Part shown: positions 15,497 to 19,826 of the stretch, one piece after another | Numbering within the stretch: the first letter of the stretch is position 1 | How the letters are laid out: every line of letters begins with the position of its first letter | Source: Ponticaulis sp. | GTDB taxonomy: Bacteria > Pseudomonadota > Alphaproteobacteria > Caulobacterales > Hyphomonadaceae | Assembly (NCBI GenBank): GCA_002699325.1 | Contig: PABS01000101.1 | Location: 4,248 to 24,073 of the forward strand | Direction: 5' to 3' | DNA length: 19,826 nt | The notes under the pieces: generated by a model | The model's database searches: none | Seen by the model: only the letters and a program-made list of their open reading frames with translations | What the model was told of the DNA's origin: nothing | Position numbers and translations under genes: made by a program

Positions 15497-16167
15497 AGCT
15501 CGGCTAGCGCGCTCGAGCTACGCGCTGGTCTGAACGAACGGATTGTCGAACGTTGCCCATTACTCACGTTGAAGCGCCCAAAAGAACCATAAAATGATGG
15601 AGGTGCGGAGACGCGGCCCTGAGGGGTTAAAGATGTCCTGACAAACGCTCGGGGTTTCACCGCTGGAGTGACCTCTTCGGCTACAGCTTCAACAGCTTCA
15701 GGAGGTGTCGACAAGATTGCTTCTGCTGGTGTTGTCTCCATAACCTGGACGGCCACCGCTGGCACCTCCTCCACGACACGCCGTGTGTAAGTGCGTGTGA
15801 CGGGAACCACGATCGGCTCAGCTGATGCATCAGGGTTTGCCGAATCATCCTGCACCGGTTGGGCGTTCGAGGGCGCTGCTGCCATCCCCTTACCAGAAGG
15901 TGTCACGTCGCCAGCCGAGGCCGATATGATCTGCACTGGCTGCCGATCAATCTCCGTTATCGTACCATCAGCTGCAATCCGACGCGTATAAGTTCGTGTT
16001 GAGACCGTTCGAACCACTGCAGAAGTGGCTTTGCTCGCCTCAACTCTATCTTTCTCCGCCTGTGCGCCAGCGCCCGGTATGGCTGTCATGACCAGCAGAG
16101 CCAGCCCCGGCACGGCCAGTATTCGCAGTGTACCCTGATTGTATGATTGCGATTGGATGTCGAACAT
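15493..16167 (-). CDS. Secreted low-complexity protein with TRTYTRR repeats
   Basis: I do not recognise the family. The 224-residue product has a hydrophobic N-terminal stretch (RILAVPGLALLVMTAIPGAG) that fits a signal peptide, cleaved near GAGAQA-EK. The mature part is Ala/Val/Pro/Ser-rich and probably disordered. The heptad TRTYTRR occurs identically at 57-63 and 124-130, each near a Val-Gln stretch. The C-terminus is Arg/Ser/Phe-rich (FYGSFGRFNVSNGQRSTIRS). No cysteine is present in the mature part. ATG 16167 is chosen because GGGGAAG lies upstream and the signal peptide follows; an ATG at 16278 would add 37 unlikely residues. It is convergent with the DUF4169 gene (4-base overlap) and divergent from the OYE gene. 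Confidence 0.7.
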   Translation of the reverse strand: MFDIQSQSYNQGTLRILAVPGLALLVMTAIPGAGAQAEKDRVEASKATSAVVRTVSTRTYTRRIAADGTITEIDRQPVQIISASAGDVTPSGKGMAAAPSNAQPVQDDSANPDASAEPIVVPVTRTYTRRVVEEVPAVAVQVMETTPAEAILSTPPEAVEAVAEEVTPAVKPRAFVRTSLTPQGRVSAPPSFYGSFGRFNVSNGQRSTIRSFRPARSSSALAEL

Positions 16168-16299
16168 GGCGCGGCTTCCCCGGTTGAAACACTTGGTCAG
16201 GCCACAGCAATTTCTATACCCACTCTTTAAAGTCAGTATTTGACTTCTGAAGGACGCGCCTTTTATAGCGTATAGCAACTCTTGAAAGATCGGGTCGAA

Positions 16300-17412
16300 A
16301 TGTCTGAATTTGCCGCACTTTTTACTCCCTTCACCCTAAAAAATACGACGTTTTCCAGCCGCATTGCGATGGCGCCGATGACTCGCTCTTTTTCTCCGGG
16401 CGGTATTCCTGGGGAAAACGTGGCCGATTATTATGCCCGCCGCGCTGAAGCTGACGTTGGCCTCCTAATCACGGAGGGCACAACGGTGAGCCGCGGTGGC
16501 GCATCCTTTGATCCGAACATTCCAAACATCCACACAGAGAATGCGATTGCAGGATGGAAGAACGTCGTGGATCGCGTCCATGCCGTATCAGGCAAGATCG
16601 CACCGCAGATCTGGCACGTTGGTATGGCACGCAAGCCGGGCACAGGTCCTGACCCTGACGCGCAATCAGACAGCCCGTCTGGTATCACCTATAAAGGCAA
16701 GTCCGTTTATGATGCGCCGACCCTGGATGATGTCGATGCTATGATTGAAGCGTTCGTCGATGCCATTGAAGTCGCCGAGAAGACAGGCTTTGACTGTGCC
16801 GAAATTCACGGCGCGCACGGCTATCTGGTCGACGAGTTCTTCTGGAGCGCGATGAACGTCCGTGATGACAAATATGGCGGCTCTATCGCTTCACGCGCAC
16901 AGTTCGCCGCTGAAATTGTGTCACGCGCCCGCAAGCGCGTCAGCCCGGACTTCCCGATCATCCTGCGCATGTCGCAGTGGAAGCAATTCGACTATGAGGC
17001 ACGCCTGTTCACGACGCCGCAGGAATTCGAAGAGTTCCTCAAGGTTATGGTCGATGCCGGTGTTGATTGCGTTCACTGCTCTCAGCGTCGCTACTGGGAA
17101 CCCGAATTCCCGGAAATTGACGGAGAGAATGGCCTGAATTGCGCTGGTTGGGCGAAAAAGCTATCCGGCCTGCCCACCATCACCGTTGGCTCTGTGGGCC
17201 TCGCCTCGGAGTTTACAGGCGCTTTCCGCGGCCAGGGTTCGAAAACGCGTCCGCTTAGTGACGTTGTGGAGCGTCTGGAGCGTGAAGAATTCGACATGGT
17301 CGCCGTCGGACGCGCCTTGCTTCAGGACCCCTACTGGGCGCAGAAAGTGAAAGAAGGCCGTCTGGCGGAGCTGAAAGACTATTCAGCTGACGCGCTTAAG
17401 ACGCTTTTCTGA
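16300..17412 (+). CDS. NADH:flavin oxidoreductase, Old Yellow Enzyme family
   Basis: The 370-residue FMN-dependent TIM-barrel enzyme shows the OYE signatures: LFTPFTLKNTTFSSRIAMAP and MTRSFSPGG at 8-34, QIWHVGMA at 103-110, EIHGAHGYLVDEFFW at 168-182 with His170/His173 as the likely substrate carbonyl-binding pair, YGGS at 192-195, TVGSVG at 295-300, and MVAVGRALLQDPYW at 333-346. Members reduce activated C=C bonds or open related chemistry; the natural substrate is not shown. A TTG at 16282 could extend the protein by six residues, but ATG 16300 with a GAAAGATCGGG purine stretch is more likely. The 3' end overlaps the convergent methyltransferase gene by 17 bases. Confidence 0.9.
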   Translation: MSEFAALFTPFTLKNTTFSSRIAMAPMTRSFSPGGIPGENVADYYARRAEADVGLLITEGTTVSRGGASFDPNIPNIHTENAIAGWKNVVDRVHAVSGKIAPQIWHVGMARKPGTGPDPDAQSDSPSGITYKGKSVYDAPTLDDVDAMIEAFVDAIEVAEKTGFDCAEIHGAHGYLVDEFFWSAMNVRDDKYGGSIASRAQFAAEIVSRARKRVSPDFPIILRMSQWKQFDYEARLFTTPQEFEEFLKVMVDAGVDCVHCSQRRYWEPEFPEIDGENGLNCAGWAKKLSGLPTITVGSVGLASEFTGAFRGQGSKTRPLSDVVERLEREEFDMVAVGRALLQDPYWAQKVKEGRLAELKDYSADALKTLF

Positions 17413-18703
17413 TCTCGTCCTCGAGGTTCACAACCTCGCTGGCAGACACCACCTCAACCTGGGGCAGCGGGAAGATCAACTGACCGCCGCCCGCCAGGAA
17501 CTCCGCCTCGCGCTCAATAATACCGGTGCGGAAGTGCCATGGCAGCACCAGAAAATAATCTGGATTCATGGCTCGGGCGACAGCCTCAGGCAGTATTGGA
17601 ATATGCGTGCCAGGGGTCACACATCCCCATTTGTCCGGATTCACATCTGAAATCGCATCCAGAAGGTCCGGGCCAATCCCGGCATATTGCAGCACCACAT
17701 TGCCCTTGGTCGATGCACCAAGGCCCAGGATGCGCTTTCCAGATGATTTGAGGCTGCGAAGCTTGTCGACGAGCAGATCGGCATGGAAATGAGCTTTGCG
17801 GGCAAACTCGTGATAAGGCTCAGCGGTCGCAAGCCCCATCTCTTCTTCTTCTTGCAGAAGCGCGTCGATCGCCGCGGTATTCTGCGCGAGGCTGGTGTTG
17901 GATTTATGCGTCGCTGTGACGGCGAAAGATCCGCCATTGGTGTCATTCAGCTCGACATCTATGACTTTAAGATCAGCCCGGTCCAGCAGCGCCTTCACGA
18001 CGGTCATCGAATAGTATTCCAGATGCTCCTGGCAAACGGTGTCATAGGCCAGCTGTTTCAGCATGAGCGGCAGATAGCTCTGCTCGAAATGCCAGACACC
18101 ATCTTTCGCCAGTACGCTGGCCACCTGTTCAACGAAGGCCATCGGATCCGGCAGGTCGTAAAACATCGCTATCGACGTGATGATGCTCGCCGGTTTATCG
18201 GCATGGCGGGCATAGGCAGTATCAGAGAAAAAATCGACTTCCAGCACGATATCATCCGTATAAAAGCGGCGAAACTTCGCTGCGCTCGGATCGATACCGA
18301 TACGCTTGATACCGGATGTCTGATAAGCTTTCAGGGCCGTGGCATCATTCGCGCCGATATCCAGAACGATATCGCCCGCGGAAAGAGGTCGTAGCTCTGT
18401 TTCGAGCTTTCGCATCTTTTGCTCGAGGTGGCGGACCATTGATGCGTTAAGACCGGAACGGTATCCATAAGTCTCGCCATACATCAACTCGCCGGGATAA
18501 TCATGAGCCAGTTGAACAAGCCCCGACTCCCGGCAGAAGGCCAGCTCAAGCGGACTGACCGAAACCGGTACGCTGGCATCCCTGGGGAAAACGCCTGTGA
18601 GGGCCTGATCTCCGAGATCCATGATTGATTCCAGCGGTGCGTCCATTAAACGGCAGCGCGTACGACGCGGGAATATTCCAGTGGAGACCGGGCGCTCTGA
18701 CAT
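17396..18703 (-). CDS. Class I SAM-dependent methyltransferase, sugar C-methyltransferase-like
   Basis: The 435-residue product has the three-part layout of NDP-hexose C-methyltransferases. An N-terminal putative zinc domain (about 15-90) contains MDLGDQALTGVFP and YGYRSGLNASMVRHL. The SAM-binding Rossmann domain contains IVLDIGANDATALKAY (112-127) and GIDPSAAK. The catalytic stretch CQEHLEYYS is at 224-232, and the C-terminal domain contains LGLGASTKGNVVLQYAGI (326-343) and LPWHF. Related enzymes C-methylate nucleotide-activated sugars. Only one Cys remains in each zinc-ligand pair: Cys17-x-x-Met20 and Cys57-x-x-Ser60. AGGA stands before the ATG. The gene is isolated from other sugar genes, so its substrate is unclear. 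It overlaps the OYE gene by 17 bases at the 3' end. Confidence 0.87.
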   Translation of the reverse strand: MSERPVSTGIFPRRTRCRLMDAPLESIMDLGDQALTGVFPRDASVPVSVSPLELAFCRESGLVQLAHDYPGELMYGETYGYRSGLNASMVRHLEQKMRKLETELRPLSAGDIVLDIGANDATALKAYQTSGIKRIGIDPSAAKFRRFYTDDIVLEVDFFSDTAYARHADKPASIITSIAMFYDLPDPMAFVEQVASVLAKDGVWHFEQSYLPLMLKQLAYDTVCQEHLEYYSMTVVKALLDRADLKVIDVELNDTNGGSFAVTATHKSNTSLAQNTAAIDALLQEEEEMGLATAEPYHEFARKAHFHADLLVDKLRSLKSSGKRILGLGASTKGNVVLQYAGIGPDLLDAISDVNPDKWGCVTPGTHIPILPEAVARAMNPDYFLVLPWHFRTGIIEREAEFLAGGGQLIFPLPQVEVVSASEVVNLEDEIRKAS

Positions 18704-18792
18704 TGCGAAGTCCTCAAACGCAAATCTTGGGACTGTAAGCTGCGCCCAATCGACCTAAATATTCGTAAAGACTAAACGCAAAGGCGAAATTT

Positions 18793-19206
18793 ATGAACGA
18801 ATTGCCACCAACAGTCTCCAGAACAGACGCCGAGTGGAAAGAAATCCTGACGCCTGAACAGTACCAGGTTGGAGTCAAAGAAGGCACTGAACGCGCTTTC
18901 ACGCCCGGCAATCTGAATGACGAGAAGCGAGACGGCAGCTATCATTGCATCGGTTGCGACACGGTTCTCTGGGACTCAGATCACAAGTTTGATTCCGGGA
19001 CCGGCTGGCCCAGCTTCTTCAAACCTGCTCGCGACGGTGTGGTTGCCACCAAGTCAGACAACAAGCTCTTCATGAAGCGTACGGAATGCCATTGCGGCAT
19101 TTGCGGCCTGCATATGGGTCACGTGTTCAATGACGGCCCGCCGCCAACCGGCGAGCGCTGGTGTATCAATGGCGTTGTCCTGAACTTCGTGCCGCGCAAT
19201 TCATAG
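18793..19206 (+). CDS. msrB: Peptide-methionine (R)-S-oxide reductase MsrB
   Basis: The 137-residue enzyme reduces the R epimer of methionine sulfoxide in proteins. Evidence: KFDSGTGWPSF (65-75), zinc-binding Cys pairs 52/55 (HCIGC) and 101/104 (CGIC), HMGHVFNDGPPPTGERW, and the catalytic Cys124 in RWCINGVVLNF. The full family length is present. There is no signal peptide, so it acts in the cytoplasm. AAAGGCG precedes the ATG. It is divergent from the methyltransferase gene, with 89 bases between the starts. A terminator on the opposite strand follows it. Confidence 0.96.
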   Translation: MNELPPTVSRTDAEWKEILTPEQYQVGVKEGTERAFTPGNLNDEKRDGSYHCIGCDTVLWDSDHKFDSGTGWPSFFKPARDGVVATKSDNKLFMKRTECHCGICGLHMGHVFNDGPPPTGERWCINGVVLNFVPRNS

Positions 19207-19228
19207 CAAAACCGGTCACACAGACACG

Positions 19229-19260
19229 AAAAACCCGGCCTGTCATAAGAGAGGCCGGGT
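19229..19260 (-). terminator. Intrinsic terminator for the minus-strand TonB-C gene
   Basis: ACCCGGCCT (19233-19241) and AGGCCGGGT (19252-19260) form a perfect 9-base-pair GC-rich stem with a 10-base loop. On the minus strand it is followed by TTTTT (A-run 19229-19233 on the plus strand). It therefore terminates the leftward transcript; on the plus strand no T-run follows, so it is at best a weak end for msrB. Confidence 0.75.
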
Positions 19261-19358
19261 AAGGTCATCGGCAAGCTCACAGCTTGAGGGGGCATATGCG
19301 CCATACCGATGTTCAGATAAGTTCTCCGCCCCGGCAAACCGGGCCGAAGACATTGGAA

Positions 19359-19733
19359 TTATTCGCCGACTGTGCGCCAGGACACGTTCAACTGGTGAAC
19401 TTTTCCTGATTCCTGCGCGTCGTAGCTGAGGGTGCGCGCGAAATCTTCGGCTGCACGCTCGAACGCCGCGTTTGAGCAGGACTCTACAGCGAACGATGTC
19501 ACGTCGCCGGTCGGCGCAAGCTCGACCTGAAGATCGCATTCGCCGCTAATGCCACGATCAGCCGCGAGGTATGGATAATCCAGAGCCCCCAGGGAAACAG
19601 GAAGTTCCGAGCCGCTGACGTCGATAACGAAGTCTTTCGCAGCAGGGGTTGCGTTTGTTTCGGCCATCGCAGTCGGCATCACGCTAACAGAGGCGGCCAT
19701 AGTGACGAGCACTGATTTGATAAGTGTTTTCAT
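19359..19733 (-). CDS. Small secreted protein with a TonB C-terminal-like domain
   Basis: The 124-residue product has a signal peptide (MKTLIKSVLVTMAASVSVMP, cleaved near AMA-ETN) and then one domain. YPYLAADRGISGECDLQVEL (53-72), GDVTSFAVESCS (76-87), FERAAEDFARTLSY (91-104) and VHQLNVSWR fit the TonB_C fold, which normally ends energy transducers. Cys66 and Cys86 may form a disulphide. There is no membrane anchor or Pro-rich spacer, so it cannot act as a classic TonB and is probably a soluble periplasmic protein. No Shine-Dalgarno sequence is visible; the ATG lies at the foot of a hairpin. It has its own terminator. The domain call is by pattern, moderately sure. Confidence 0.72.
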   Translation of the reverse strand: MKTLIKSVLVTMAASVSVMPTAMAETNATPAAKDFVIDVSGSELPVSLGALDYPYLAADRGISGECDLQVELAPTGDVTSFAVESCSNAAFERAAEDFARTLSYDAQESGKVHQLNVSWRTVGE

Positions 19734-19748
19734 GACACTAATGTGTCA
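19733..19748 (-). promoter_or_regulatory. Inverted repeat touching the start codon of the TonB-C gene
   Basis: TGACAC and GTGTCA form a perfect 6-base inverted repeat with a 4-base spacer. The last base of the repeat on the minus strand is the A of the ATG start codon at 19733. It takes the place where a ribosome-binding site should be. It could be an operator or a translational control hairpin. Confidence 0.4.
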
Positions 19749-19763
19749 GTTTTGTATTATTTT

Positions 19764-19777
19764 GTCCATATACGGAC
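19764..19777. promoter_or_regulatory. Near-palindrome upstream of the TonB-C gene
   Basis: GTCCATATACGGAC is symmetric at 12 of 14 positions (one mismatched pair). It lies about 30 bases upstream of the start codon in an AT-rich stretch that probably holds the promoter. It is a candidate operator. Confidence 0.3.
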
Positions 19778-19800
19778 GATATTTTCGAGCATATTTTTAA

Positions 19801-19826
19801 TAACACCCTGTTTTTATGCAGTGTTA
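19801..19826. repeat. Inverted repeat at the right edge
   Basis: TAACAC (19801-19806) and GTGTTA (19821-19826) form a perfect 6-base inverted repeat around a 14-base spacer containing a T-run. The window ends at its outer boundary, so it may extend further. A terminator for a gene beyond the edge or an operator are both possible. Confidence 0.25.

Overview
The window reads as chromosomal DNA of an alphaproteobacterium, most likely near Hyphomonadaceae/Caulobacterales. This is an inference from gene order (Mrp, hflK, hflC, DUF2065, DegP-type protease, serB, miaA, then ilv genes), from the 'GEAS' form of the thiamine-diphosphate motif in acetolactate synthase, and from a DUF4169 protein. Genes are densely packed on both strands. 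I see no rRNA, tRNA, CRISPR array, transposase or phage gene.

Layout. 1-2588 (minus strand): a partial nucleotidyltransferase-like gene running off the left edge, translationally coupled to a TIGR02466-type 2OG-Fe(II) oxygenase, preceded by an Mrp/ApbC ATPase that contains no cysteine. 2685-6544 (plus): a membrane and envelope quality-control cluster of hflK, hflC, a DUF2065 membrane protein and a Do/DegP periplasmic protease. 6546-8442: serB (minus) divergent from miaA (plus). 8417-12142 (plus): the branched-chain amino acid genes ilvB, ilvN and ilvC, preceded by a Leu/Val-rich leader peptide and a terminator hairpin that together look like a transcription attenuator, and closed by a strong hairpin after ilvC. 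12252-13257 (plus): two tandem secreted DUF3617-like proteins sharing a four-cysteine pattern. 13281-19206: a mixed metabolic region with a DMT/EamA transporter, an SDR oxidoreductase, a DUF4169 protein, a secreted repeat-containing protein, an Old Yellow Enzyme family oxidoreductase, a sugar C-methyltransferase-like protein and msrB. 19229-19826 (minus): a small secreted TonB-C-domain protein with its own terminator and an AT-rich upstream region full of inverted repeats.

How the genes work together. HflK/HflC form the SPFH complex that controls FtsH, and the DegP-like protease handles misfolded periplasmic proteins, so 2685-6544 is a proteostasis block. IlvBN and IlvC perform the first two common steps of valine and isoleucine synthesis (and of the leucine precursor), and the leader explains how charged Leu/Val tRNA could feed back on them. 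The rest are largely single-gene functions.

The strongest less-routine signals are the ilv attenuator (8459-8574), the cysteine-free Mrp, the pseudo-nucleotidyltransferase coupled to an oxygenase, the co-linear cysteines of the DUF3617-like pair, the methyltransferase with a half-lost zinc site, and several perfect inverted repeats in leaders. No clearly novel multi-gene system is proven by the sequence alone; the oxygenase/nucleotidyltransferase pair at the left edge is the best candidate and is cut by the window.
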